In this document: in pieces, positions 14,726 to 23,069 of the stretch | Position numbering within the stretch: position 1 is the stretch's first letter | Layout of the letters: each line of letters starts with the position of its first letter | Assembly: GCA_022564385.1 (NCBI GenBank) | Contig: JADFLN010000007.1 | Coordinates: 1-27,757 of the forward strand | Length of the DNA: 27,757 nucleotides | DNA from: Nitrososphaerota archaeon | Lineage (GTDB): Archaea > Thermoproteota > Nitrososphaeria > Nitrososphaerales > Nitrosopumilaceae | Direction of reading: 5' to 3' | The notes under the pieces: model-generated | What the model was told of the DNA's origin: nothing | What the model saw: only the letters and a program-made list of their open reading frames with translations | Databases searched by the model: none | Position numbers and translations under genes: made by a program

Positions 14726-16183
14726 TTAGTTTATTTTTTCTAAATCCGACGGATTAGGTTCTTTCCACTCAAGTTCATATGCTATTATGGGTAGTGTGAT
14801 TTCAAAAACTGGCTTTCCATTGTAATTATGTGCAGAAATTTTTCCTTTATGAGCATCTACAATTTTTTTGGAGATGTATAATCCAATTCCGAAGCCGTCT
14901 ACATCGTTATTACCTTTTGTACCATATTTTTTAAAAATTTTTGATAATACATCCTTTGGGATTTCTGGACCTGTATCAGTAATGGAGATCTTTAGTGTTT
15001 TTTTATCTTGTAACAAGTTGCTCTGAATTGTAATTTCTCCAGATTTTGTGAATTTTATACAATTATCCAAAATATTCCTAAATACTTGTTTGATCCTTGT
15101 TTTGTCCAGATTTATCATAATATCTACGTCTAATCTTGTTTTAATTGGAACTTTTCTTTCAGGATTAAACTCTTCAGATGATATAACTTCTAAAATAATG
15201 TCATTGATGCTACTCTTTTCTAAATGTAGTTCTAATTCATCATTTTCAATTTTTGTAAGATCTAGTAAATTATTTGCAATATTTTCCAAGTTAACTGCAA
15301 TATCAGCTATACCTCTTAATGCTTCTTGATGGCTTATTATTCCTGTTTTAGCAAGTTCTACAAAACCAAAAATTGGTTGTAGTGGACCTTTTAATTCATG
15401 AGATGCAATAGAAATAAACTTGCCTCTTTTTTTATCCATTTTTCTTAATTTTTCATTAAGTTTTCGAAGATTTTTTGTTTGTGATCTTATTTCAATTTTT
15501 AGGTTTGTGCTTGTTTGATTAAGAAAGAATACAAGCATTGTAGTGACAATTCCGATAATAATTATTAGTATCCATTGTGATGTCTGGAAATTACCTATGA
15601 TGTATTCTGTTGATAATTTAGAAGAATTCAGAATGCTTTGCAATGTTTGTTCTATATTATCAATTTTCTCAAATAATTCTAACTGTAAAGATTTCATAGT
15701 GTCATATTCTAGTAGGAAATCCGATTGTCTGTTATCATAAAAGTACTCTAATGCTCTAAATGCACTGTTTTCATAAGTTAAATGTAAATCATAAAATGAG
15801 AAAACATCTTTTTTGAGTTCAAACATTTTTTTTTCAGAGAGAAATTCAGTTGTTTTTATATTAGAGATTATAAGGTTATTAAAATCAATAATCTCATTTT
15901 TTATTTCAGCACTATATATCCAAAAATTTCCAACAGAATCATAATTTTTATCTAATTTCAATCTTTCAAAAATAGTTATCTGTTTTTCATAATTAGTTTT
16001 AACATTATCTAAATTTGATATTTTTTGGATATATTCTATATGATAATTAAAATTTTGATTAACTTCTTCCATTGTTTTAATAGTATAAATTGAACCAATT
16101 CCTAACAACAAAATCATCATCGCTATACACACCCCAATTCTGAATTGTGCATGGTATGAAATTTCTAACAACCGTTTTTTCAA
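14726..16183 (-). CDS. Membrane sensor histidine kinase
   Basis: A 485-residue two-component kinase. Two membrane segments (about 15-36 and 203-222) bracket a helical extracellular sensor of about 165 residues that looks like a four-helix bundle. HisKA follows with the phosphorylated His262 (ISIASHELKGPLQPI), then the ATPase domain with N box VFRNILDNCIKF, G1 ITDTGPEIP (the usual DTGxGI has Glu for the second Gly) and G2 GFGIGLYISKKIV. The frame starts at TTG 16183. It is divergent from a receiver gene across a palindrome-containing gap, and that receiver is its most likely partner. Confidence 0.88.
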   Translation of the reverse strand: MKKRLLEISYHAQFRIGVCIAMMILLLGIGSIYTIKTMEEVNQNFNYHIEYIQKISNLDNVKTNYEKQITIFERLKLDKNYDSVGNFWIYSAEIKNEIIDFNNLIISNIKTTEFLSEKKMFELKKDVFSFYDLHLTYENSAFRALEYFYDNRQSDFLLEYDTMKSLQLELFEKIDNIEQTLQSILNSSKLSTEYIIGNFQTSQWILIIIIGIVTTMLVFFLNQTSTNLKIEIRSQTKNLRKLNEKLRKMDKKRGKFISIASHELKGPLQPIFGFVELAKTGIISHQEALRGIADIAVNLENIANNLLDLTKIENDELELHLEKSSINDIILEVISSEEFNPERKVPIKTRLDVDIMINLDKTRIKQVFRNILDNCIKFTKSGEITIQSNLLQDKKTLKISITDTGPEIPKDVLSKIFKKYGTKGNNDVDGFGIGLYISKKIVDAHKGKISAHNYNGKPVFEITLPIIAYELEWKEPNPSDLEKIN

Positions 16184-16215
16184 TTTTAACTAACTTGAAC
16201 TTGTGGTTGTTTAGA

Positions 16216-16241
16216 TTAAACAAACATTCTTGTTTGTTTAA
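16216..16241. promoter_or_regulatory. Perfect 11-bp inverted repeat between kinase and receiver genes
   Basis: TTAAACAAACA (16216-16226) and its exact reverse complement (16231-16241) flank a 4-nt spacer (TTCT). The site lies between the start codons of the divergent kinase (16183) and receiver (16289) genes. Each arm contains the AAACAAAC octamer seen before other genes. It is a good candidate for an operator or a bidirectional promoter. Confidence 0.55.
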
Positions 16242-16288
16242 AACTATGCGACACTACTTTTTGGTCTAGAACATGCTAGAAGAATAAT

Positions 16289-16687
16289 ATGACTAGTGCC
16301 ATTGTAGTGGATGATGATTTTGATACTGTTGAAGTCTTTTCAGAATTCCTATCTTTACGTGATATCGATATAGTGGGAAAGGCATATGATGGTTTAGAAG
16401 GTTTGAAACTATTTGAGGAAAAACATCCAGATATCGTATTTTCAGATATTTGGATGCCTAATTATGATGGATTTTACCTCTTAGAAAATTTAAAAAAAAA
16501 TCACCCTGAATCAAAGATCATCATGATTACTGCAGATCTTACTCAAAAAACATTTGAAAAATTAAAAAAATTAAATGCTGATTCAATATTGTTTAAACCA
16601 TTTGAAATTGACAATGTTATGAATGCAATATCTAAAGTTACAAATGAACAAAAGAAAACTATTTCAAACGTTAATTTTATTGAATAA
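16289..16687 (+). CDS. Receiver-domain response regulator beside kinase
   Basis: A 132-residue single receiver with Asp8-Asp9-Asp10, phospho-acceptor Asp53 (FSDIWMPNYDG), Thr in MITAD and a lysine in LFKPF. A short helical tail follows; there is no DNA-binding domain. Its position next to a divergent membrane kinase makes it that kinase's likely substrate. A second receiver gene follows 11 nt later, forming a two-gene operon. Confidence 0.86.
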   Translation: MTSAIVVDDDFDTVEVFSEFLSLRDIDIVGKAYDGLEGLKLFEEKHPDIVFSDIWMPNYDGFYLLENLKKNHPESKIIMITADLTQKTFEKLKKLNADSILFKPFEIDNVMNAISKVTNEQKKTISNVNFIE

Positions 16688-16698
16688 CTGAAATAGAA

Positions 16699-17190
16699 AT
16701 GAAAGTTTTACTTGTTGATGATGAAGTTGATTTATTATATGAGGTCAAAATTTTTCTTGAAAGGAATAATCATGATGTATTAACTGCAGAAACAGGTGAA
16801 TCCGGTTTAGAAACCTATTTCTTAAAATTGGATAAAGAATCAAACTCTCCTCCTTTTGATATAGTTATTTTAGATTATCAATTACCTGGGGAAAATGGAA
16901 TGAAAGTCGCAGAAAAAATTCTATCTGAATGTCCTACGCAAAGAATCTTGTTTGCATCAGCATATGTTGAAGATACATTAAAAGACTCGATAAAAACTTT
17001 GAAACAAATTGTAGAACTTCTCCAAAAACCATTTAGCCTTCATACATTATTGAAGATTATTGAAGACACCAATATGTATAAAGAATTGGAAATACTCAAT
17101 GTAGACATTAAAAACCTAAAAATACTTGAGCCTACACATGCACAAATATCCACATATTTGGACATTTTGAAAAAGATTCAGAATAATTAA
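16699..17190 (+). CDS. Receiver-domain response regulator with helical tail
   Basis: A 163-residue protein whose first 125 residues are a complete receiver: Asp7-Asp8, phospho-acceptor Asp59 (ILDYQLPGENG), Ser in FASAY and a lysine in LQKPF. The loop before the phospho-acceptor strand is extended (LDKESNSPPF), as in the receiver at 10249. The last 38 residues are helical (EILNVDIKNLKILEP...) and do not match a known output domain. It is downstream of another receiver in the same operon, so one kinase may feed two regulators. Confidence 0.84.
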   Translation: MKVLLVDDEVDLLYEVKIFLERNNHDVLTAETGESGLETYFLKLDKESNSPPFDIVILDYQLPGENGMKVAEKILSECPTQRILFASAYVEDTLKDSIKTLKQIVELLQKPFSLHTLLKIIEDTNMYKELEILNVDIKNLKILEPTHAQISTYLDILKKIQNN

Positions 17191-17405
17191 TATAATTACA
17201 CTTTTTTAATACACTTTATTCAAATTACCACATAATCTTCTTTACAAATTAACAACTAATGATATTCATAGTATTCATACAAAATAAAATTTTGTAGAGA
17301 AATTCATCTCAAGAAATTTTAATACTTAATAATTATATCTGAAAATCGAGTTTGTGTAAAAACGACACACATATGGTAATAGTTGGTTAGTCTGAAATAA
17401 TTTAC

Positions 17406-17867
17406 TTGTATAAAAAATTAGGCAGGGAAATAAAACATATAAAATCAGACGAAATGCAAATAAACAATTTATTTCATGAATTTGAAAATTCAGTGAATTT
17501 ATTGCAAATAATTGATTTTAAAAAACTTGAAAAGTATTCAATTAGTGACATTATTTACAAATCAGTTGAATGTATAATTGAAGACATCGCTGTTTACATA
17601 ATTAATAAGGAATCATCATTTCTAAGATCAAAAAACGTTAAAGAAATGGCAACATCAATTGAAAAATTCATCAAGGATTCTAATCTTGGAACCTTTGAAT
17701 ATATGCAAAAAACGGGGAAAAATATTTTTAGAGTTGAGCATGTTTTAGGAACTAATGGCAGTGAATTTTTTAAAAAATTTTTCACGAGGATATTTAATAT
17801 TTATTTAAAAAATTATTCGTTTCATATTCTTTCTAATAAATGTCATGTTTGTGTAATATTTAGATGA
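17406..17867 (+). CDS. Hypothetical cytoplasmic protein
   Basis: The frame opens at TTG 17406 for 153 residues; an ATG at 17454 would give 137. The protein is soluble and mixed alpha/beta: an N-terminal helical part (NNLFHEFENSVNLLQIIDFK), a middle with ISDIIYKSVECIIEDIAVYI, and a C-terminal half with FRVEHVLGTNGSEFFKKFF and a final beta-like CHVCVIF. This has the feel of a small sensory or ligand-binding domain, and it lies between signalling genes, but I cannot name the family. It converges on the NADH dehydrogenase gene with 3 nt between the stop codons. Confidence 0.65.
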   Translation: MYKKLGREIKHIKSDEMQINNLFHEFENSVNLLQIIDFKKLEKYSISDIIYKSVECIIEDIAVYIINKESSFLRSKNVKEMATSIEKFIKDSNLGTFEYMQKTGKNIFRVEHVLGTNGSEFFKKFFTRIFNIYLKNYSFHILSNKCHVCVIFR

Positions 17868-17870
17868 AAA

Positions 17871-19304
17871 TTAGAGGTTTGAGATTAATTGCTCTTTTAT
17901 CGAAGGAATATTTTCATTAATATGAATAGTGTGAATCTTCTTCATTTTTATCATACCAACTAGTGTTACATCTCGTGTTAAAATTCCATCAGTTATCCAA
18001 TCAATGAGCACTTTTAATTTTTTATCAAAAGTTGGGACCTTTGATAAATAATATATTCTCCAAATCATCCATGCAGAAATCCCGCTGATATTGTGCCCTG
18101 CAAGAGTTGCTATTCCAACCTTATTTCCAATAATGGCCATAATTCCTAAACTATGAAAAGAGAATTTTTTCAATTTTTTCTTGTGATTAAATATTCGTGT
18201 TAAATTTTCAACTATGAGTTTTCCTTCTTTAATTGCGTGCTGTGCAGTTGAGGGATAGAAACTATCTTGTGAACTATTTTTTATTAATGCACAATCTCCT
18301 AATACAAAAACATTTTTTCGATTTTTCATTCTTAACATATCATCAACTAAAACTTTTCCATTAGTTCCGTGTTCGCATTTTAATTCAGATATAACTTTGT
18401 TCATAGTGATTCCACCAGTCCAAATTATTGTGGCACAAGATAATTTTTTTCCGTTATTCAATATTACATGTTCTTCATCAGCGTCATCAGCTCTAGTATT
18501 TTTTAAAATCTTAATACCATCTTTTTCAAGGAACTTCAAAGATATTTTTGATAGTTTTTCATTTATTTCCGGCAAAATTCGATCTTTTGAAGAAATCAAA
18601 ATCATATTGATATTTTTTGGATTTATACTTGGATATGATTTTGAAATTGAACGTTTAACAAATTGGTTTATCTCACTTATTGTTTCAACCCCCGCAAATC
18701 CAGCACCAATTACAACAAATGTTAATAATGTATTTTGAAGTTTATAATTTCCTGTTTGAGCAGCTTGCTCTAACATTAAGATTACATGATTTCTAATTGA
18801 AATTGCATCCTCAATACTTTTCATGGAAAATGAATATTTTTCCAAGTTATGGTTATTAAAAAAGTTTGTTTTACCGCCTAATGCCAATATCAGATAATCG
18901 TATTCTAATGTACGTACTTTGTTATCAAATGGTCTTTGAATTGTTACTAATTGTTGTTCCAAATCAATTGAATCTATACTTGCTTGTAAAAATTGAGATT
19001 TCTTGCAAAAATATCGTATGGGGGTGGAAATGCTACTTGGATGTAATAATCCTGAAGATACCTGAGGCAGCATTGGAGTAAAAAGAAAGTAATTATCATC
19101 TGAAATAATTGTAATTTCAATTGGTTCTTTCCGAAATTTTTTTTCAATTTCACGTAATACTGTAATTCCACCAAAACCTCCACCCAAAATTAAAATTTTT
19201 TTAATAGATGGGGAAGAACTCTTGTGTGCAGTTATGTAATGAGAATAATATTCAGTCTCTGAATTAAATTCAAGTTCACATTGGTTACAATTAATTGTAG
19301 ACAT
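17871..19304 (-). CDS. Type II NADH dehydrogenase-like flavoprotein with N-terminal C2H2 finger
   Basis: Residues 36-440 are a two-dinucleotide-fold flavoprotein: FAD-binding ILGGGFGGITVL (39-50), NAD-binding VIGAGFAGVETI and the second FAD motif VFVLGDCAL. This matches NDH-2, which oxidises NADH and reduces quinone at the membrane without pumping protons. The C-terminal part has hydrophobic and basic residues suited to membrane docking. Ahead of it is a C2H2-type zinc finger, Cys6, Cys9, His22 and His27 (C-x2-C-x12-H-x4-H). I chose the ATG at 19304 over a GTG at 19367, because the extra residues look non-coding and contain the promoter-like element. It is 477 residues long. Sulfide:quinone reductase is less likely, as the redox cysteines are absent. 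Confidence 0.85.
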   Translation of the reverse strand: MSTINCNQCELEFNSETEYYSHYITAHKSSSPSIKKILILGGGFGGITVLREIEKKFRKEPIEITIISDDNYFLFTPMLPQVSSGLLHPSSISTPIRYFCKKSQFLQASIDSIDLEQQLVTIQRPFDNKVRTLEYDYLILALGGKTNFFNNHNLEKYSFSMKSIEDAISIRNHVILMLEQAAQTGNYKLQNTLLTFVVIGAGFAGVETISEINQFVKRSISKSYPSINPKNINMILISSKDRILPEINEKLSKISLKFLEKDGIKILKNTRADDADEEHVILNNGKKLSCATIIWTGGITMNKVISELKCEHGTNGKVLVDDMLRMKNRKNVFVLGDCALIKNSSQDSFYPSTAQHAIKEGKLIVENLTRIFNHKKKLKKFSFHSLGIMAIIGNKVGIATLAGHNISGISAWMIWRIYYLSKVPTFDKKLKVLIDWITDGILTRDVTLVGMIKMKKIHTIHINENIPSIKEQLISNL

Positions 19305-19338
19305 ATTGAATAAAAAATTAACAATATAAAAACAACAT

Positions 19339-19350
19339 GTTTGTTTGTTC
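19339..19350 (-). promoter_or_regulatory. GAACAAACAAAC element upstream of NADH dehydrogenase gene
   Basis: Read on the minus strand, GAACAAACAAAC ends 34 nt before the ATG at 19304, the same distance as at 10249 and 21031. The longer string CAGAACAAACAAAC recurs exactly on the plus strand at 11906-11919. Confidence 0.4.
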
Positions 19351-19449
19351 TGTTCAAAAATGATCACTCTTTGCTAAATTTACAATGAAAAACTGTTTAG
19401 TCTTATTATACACACATTCAATTATATTTTAGAAAAAATAATCCAAAAG

Positions 19450-19809
19450 ATGAATGCAAGGACTATATATGTAGTAGTGGTCATTGTAACTGTTCTACTT
19501 CTAGCACAAACTGTATCAATTGTAGATGCACATCATAAATCAAAGAATGATAAAGATCCAAGAAAAGTAGCTGAAGAAAGAACTGAAGATCTTAAAAAAG
19601 ATAAACAGACAAAAGATCTAGATAAGAAAAAAGCGTTCCTTGCTTACAAAGCAGCATTTGATACGTGGAAAACTTCAAAGGCTGATTACCGAACAGCAAA
19701 AATTGCTGGAGATCAAACTGATATTGATGCAAAAAAAATAATTTTGGATACAGCGAAAATTGCTAAAGATGATGCATACAAGAAATATTTAATTTCCAAA
19801 AGAACATAA
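19450..19809 (+). CDS. Small secreted lysine-rich helical protein
   Basis: A 119-residue protein. Residues 1-27 form a signal peptide (IYVVVVIVTVLLLAQ, ending near IVDAHH). The mature part is a very charged helix built of Lys, Asp, Ala and Thr with no cysteine, probably a single long helix or coiled coil (RKVAEERTEDLKKDKQ, then AAFDTWKTSKADYRTAK). It could be a periplasmic or surface spacer or a chaperone-like helix. I do not recognise the family. Confidence 0.7.
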   Translation: MNARTIYVVVVIVTVLLLAQTVSIVDAHHKSKNDKDPRKVAEERTEDLKKDKQTKDLDKKKAFLAYKAAFDTWKTSKADYRTAKIAGDQTDIDAKKIILDTAKIAKDDAYKKYLISKRT

Positions 19810-19869
19810 TGATATACTATTTTTTTGTACTTTGATTATCTAAATTAATTACACAATTAGTTTTAGTTC

Positions 19870-20523
19870 TCATAGATTTTTAAAAAAAAGTTTTTTGCTT
19901 ATTTCTATAAATACTGCAATTTCTATGATTTCAATTACCATTACTTGCCAAAAGTACATTACCCAACCTCCCATTAATTGATCAGTTACTGCTAAAACTA
20001 CTGAAAAAATTTCAAAGTGCTGTATTGCCAAAAGAGGCAAGGCAACAATTCCACTTATTTGCTGTTTTGAGGAGAGCTGAGAAGATATGTTCTTAATTAC
20101 TTCCAAATTTAGGTTTGAATCAATCATCATTCCGTGTTCTTGAAATTTGTCAATTACTTGTTCTTTTAAGAGATAATACTCGTTGTTTCCCATATGTATG
20201 CTAAAAATAGTCGAAATTCCAATAAACAAAAACAAGATTATTTGAATATAGATAATCCATTTTCTCTTTCCCTTGTGATTTTTGATAATCTGCCTGATGA
20301 ACATTTGTCCAAACACTCCCAACTTTTCTTTTTTTGATAAAAACAAGATCATTCCAAGAATTCCTGAAATTAACCCAAGTGAGCCAATCCATTCGTCCAT
20401 GAAAATAATCCTGGATACAATCCTTATGGTAAAAAAGACAGCAATTAATGAACTTGTAATAATTAGAAATTCAAGAAATGGATGATATGATCCATCTATC
20501 TGATTTTTTTTAAACAGAGTCAT
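19870..20523 (-). CDS. Integral membrane protein of unknown function
   Basis: A 217-residue protein with about four membrane segments, at roughly residues 17-40, 46-62, 88-110 and 160-205 (the last may be two). A basic loop (IRQIIKNHKGKRKW) marks the cytoplasmic side. Between segments is a soluble stretch of about 50 residues with a helical look (LKEQVIDKFQEHGMMID). There are no catalytic motifs. The gene is convergent with the secreted helical protein and lies 23 nt after the zinc-finger gene on the same strand, so the two may be co-transcribed. Confidence 0.65.
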   Translation of the reverse strand: MTLFKKNQIDGSYHPFLEFLIITSSLIAVFFTIRIVSRIIFMDEWIGSLGLISGILGMILFLSKKEKLGVFGQMFIRQIIKNHKGKRKWIIYIQIILFLFIGISTIFSIHMGNNEYYLLKEQVIDKFQEHGMMIDSNLNLEVIKNISSQLSSKQQISGIVALPLLAIQHFEIFSVVLAVTDQLMGGWVMYFWQVMVIEIIEIAVFIEISKKLFFKNL

Positions 20524-20546
20524 ATTCCAAAATTATTTTTAATTTT

Positions 20547-20681
20547 CTATATTTTGGTTTTATGTGGTTTGGAGTGTGCTTTTATCATGTGTCTATGAGT
20601 TCTTTCTACAACTGAAAACTCCATTTTACATATTTTACACACTAGGCTCATTTCTTGTGATTTTTTTTTAAATATATTCAT
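20547..20681 (-). CDS. 44-residue single C2H2 zinc-finger protein
   Basis: A very small basic protein with one finger, Cys15, Cys18, His31 and His36 (C-x2-C-x12-H-x4-H), and a basic tail (SKPHKTKI). I start it at the ATG at 20681, because an AAACAAAC element lies 33 nt upstream, the spacing seen before other genes; an ATG at 20651 would give 34 residues that still hold the finger. The spacing of metal ligands and the CxxCxxEF...AH pattern are the same as in the finger fused to the NADH dehydrogenase nearby. It may bind nucleic acid or protein. Confidence 0.65.
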   Translation of the reverse strand: MNIFKKKSQEMSLVCKICKMEFSVVERTHRHMIKAHSKPHKTKI

Positions 20682-20714
20682 AAAAAAAGATACCCGTTGT
20701 TGATATAACCTATA

Positions 20715-20722
20715 GTTTGTTT
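20715..20722 (-). promoter_or_regulatory. AAACAAAC element upstream of zinc-finger gene
   Basis: Minus-strand AAACAAAC lies 33 nt before the ATG at 20681 and is followed by an ATAGGTTATATC stretch that could serve as the TATA region. Confidence 0.4.
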
Positions 20723-20973
20723 GAAACACACAACTAATTATGAAAAAATCCTTTGATAGTGTTTATCTCATTATAAAATAGATTATGTTATTACATGTTT
20801 TTAATTCAAAACACCTCTTCAAACGTAGTAGTTTATCCCGCATTCTATTATCATATAACATGCAGAGAAGCCCTTTTGTCTCTAAAAATATTTTGATTGG
20901 TTTGATACATTCTGTTATTTTCAATATGTAAAACTTTCACAGTTTTCTACATAAAGTATTAGAATTTCTAAAT

Positions 20974-22050
20974 GTGGTAATCAATTTTGAACAAACAATA
21001 ACCAATAAAGACTATTCAAGAAATTGTTTTGTGAGTGAAACCCAAATAAATGAAATAGGGAAAAAAATATGTGAAATTAATTTAAACGAAAAATCAATAA
21101 TAAAATTAATCGAGTTATGTGAACATTTAAACCCTAAAAAATTAAAATTGATTGAAATTAATGACCCTGATCAATTATCAGGAATTAAATCTACACTTAA
21201 TAAAATGATTGAAAAAATATCTAATCATAAAAAAGAGGTGGAAGAAATGCAATTTGAAAATGATTTGTTGACTAAAGAAATTAGATTTCAAAATCAGGAA
21301 TTATCAACACAATTAACAAAAAATTCTATAGTGGAAAGAAAAAAAGAGGAATTTCTATCAATGATGACTCATGAGTTTATGACACCATTGACTCCAATAA
21401 TAAGCTGGTTAGATATTTTATTATCTGGAGCATTTGGTGAAATTAATGATAAACAAGCAGGTGCATTAGAAAAAATTAAGAAGAATTCACTAAAACTATT
21501 GGGATTAATAACAGATGTTTTAGATGTCAATAAAATAGATTTGAATGAATTGACTTTTAATAAATCACGTATAAATTCAAAAGAAATTACGTGTGATGTG
21601 ATTGGTACTTATGAAGAATTAATGAGAAAACAAAAAATAAAATTTGTTTTTTCAGATATTGAAGATATTTCATTATACTCAGATAAGAATAGAATAGATC
21701 AAATTCTTCGTATTTTTATTACTAATGTTATTGATTTTGTTCCAGATACCGGTGCTGAAATTGAAATTAAAGTAAAACAAGAAAAGGATTCTGTATTGTT
21801 TTGTATAATTGATAATGGTATTGGAATTAAAGCACTAAATCAGCAAAAACTATTCAATAAATTCTATCAAATAGATGCTTCAGTTACACGAAAACATGGC
21901 GGTTCAGGTTTGGGGTTATCTGTTGCTAAAGGAATCATAGAGGGATTAGGTGGTGAAATTGGAGTTACAAGCATAGATTGTAAAGGAAGTAAATTTTTTA
22001 TCAAAATCCCAATTGATTCTAAAATCTTATCAAAAAACATTGATTGTTAG
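20974..22050 (+). CDS. Soluble sensor histidine kinase
   Basis: A two-component kinase without membrane segments. Counting from the GTG at 20974, residues 1-80 are an N-terminal part of unknown fold, 80-125 a coiled coil (NHKKEVEEMQFENDLLTKE), and HisKA has the phosphorylated His133 (LSMMTHEFMTPLTPI). The ATPase domain has N-box residues around ILRIFITNVIDF (weak, though the Asn is present), G1 IIDNGIGI and G2 GGSGLGLSVAKGII. The start is uncertain: a second GTG at 21031 lies 34 nt after a GAACAAAC element that would otherwise be inside the coding region. No partner receiver is adjacent. Confidence 0.83.
   Translation: MVINFEQTITNKDYSRNCFVSETQINEIGKKICEINLNEKSIIKLIELCEHLNPKKLKLIEINDPDQLSGIKSTLNKMIEKISNHKKEVEEMQFENDLLTKEIRFQNQELSTQLTKNSIVERKKEEFLSMMTHEFMTPLTPIISWLDILLSGAFGEINDKQAGALEKIKKNSLKLLGLITDVLDVNKIDLNELTFNKSRINSKEITCDVIGTYEELMRKQKIKFVFSDIEDISLYSDKNRIDQILRIFITNVIDFVPDTGAEIEIKVKQEKDSVLFCIIDNGIGIKALNQQKLFNKFYQIDASVTRKHGGSGLGLSVAKGIIEGLGGEIGVTSIDCKGSKFFIKIPIDSKILSKNIDC
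20989..20996 (+). promoter_or_regulatory. GAACAAAC element near the kinase start
   Basis: GAACAAAC here is 34 nt before the GTG at 21031. If it is a promoter element as elsewhere in the window, the kinase starts at 21031 and not at 20974. Confidence 0.3.
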
Positions 22051-22063
22051 AATCACCAATATG

Positions 22064-22756
22064 CTATATCTGCATTAGTACTGATAATATTATGTCTCCG
22101 TAAATTATTTGAATTACAAATCCACCTGCAATTAATAAAAGATATGGAATTCCAGGTGTTATCCATGTGTTTGGTTTTGTACAAAACTCTTGATTTTCTG
22201 CATGATGAATAGAAAATTTTAATTTTTTTATTTTACCATACTTTTTTTCCATAGAGAATCCATATTGTGGATTCTTTGCACGATATCCGATAAATACCGC
22301 AATAATTTTTCTGCCAGTTATCTCATTAAATCCCTCAAAAATGCTCTCGTGTTTTATTATTGATATTATGTTTCTCATAACATTTACCAGTAATGGTATC
22401 ACAACAAGAATTGCAGCATTTGAGAGTGTTGTAAATGGAGTTATGGTATTTTCACTTAATGTGAATTGGGGGGCAATTATTGCTAGTGCCATTAACGCAA
22501 ATGCATCTGCACCCCCAAACAGTCCCATTCTCCAAGCAATTATTGCAACTGGAGCAATTATTAATGAAAATCCTATAGCAGTAATTGAATCAATTGGTGA
22601 TGGGTCTACTAATAAAATCAACAAACCTGCACCTGAAAAAACTAGCCATAAATAATCATGTACACTTCTTTTTGAAATATCAAAAAAGCATCCTATTGCT
22701 AACATTGATAGTGCAATAATTATTTTAATTGTGAATAATTCTGCTAATATCTCCAT
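22064..22756 (-). CDS. Prepilin/preflagellin peptidase (A24 aspartic membrane protease)
   Basis: A 230-residue integral membrane protein with about six hydrophobic segments and the two catalytic aspartates of the GxGD-type peptidases: Asp26 in CFFDISKRSVHD and Asp84 in FGGADAFALM. The archaeal family (FlaK/PibD/EppA) removes the class III signal peptide from archaellins and pilins on the cytoplasmic side of the membrane. The bacterial methyltransferase domain is absent, as expected. A cytoplasmic loop of about 60 residues (GFNEITGRK to KLKFSIHHAENQ) separates the last two membrane parts. No pilin or archaellin gene adjoins it here. It converges on the kinase gene with a gap of 13 nt. Confidence 0.87.
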   Translation of the reverse strand: MEILAELFTIKIIIALSMLAIGCFFDISKRSVHDYLWLVFSGAGLLILLVDPSPIDSITAIGFSLIIAPVAIIAWRMGLFGGADAFALMALAIIAPQFTLSENTITPFTTLSNAAILVVIPLLVNVMRNIISIIKHESIFEGFNEITGRKIIAVFIGYRAKNPQYGFSMEKKYGKIKKLKFSIHHAENQEFCTKPNTWITPGIPYLLLIAGGFVIQIIYGDIILSVLMQI

Positions 22757-23069
22757 CAGTAATTCTCATCTCAATTATTGTCAAATTTATGATCAGCTCA
22801 TTTGAAATGGACAAACACATGAATATATGCTCAATTTTAGTATATTGAGTATAAAATCCAAAAACACAATTAATTAATGCCCTTCTCATTTTATTGGATT
22901 TTATGACTTACTAATTTCTGATCAAATTACATGTAGTAAATTGAAAATACGATTCATTTTGACTTGGAATTTTTAACTAAAGTATTATACAATTGATATG
23001 AAGTGTTGCTGACGAGCTCATTTTATTTGAAAAGCTATGTGATAATAATAGTATTAGTTTATTTTTAAT

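Noticed and set aside
18397..18738. 113-residue plus-strand frame inside the NADH dehydrogenase gene
   Set aside because: It is a shadow of a gene whose dinucleotide-binding motifs are clear on the minus strand.
20730..20973. Small genes in the gap before the soluble kinase
   Set aside because: The frames are under 20 codons and have no ribosome site; the stretch looks like intergenic sequence.
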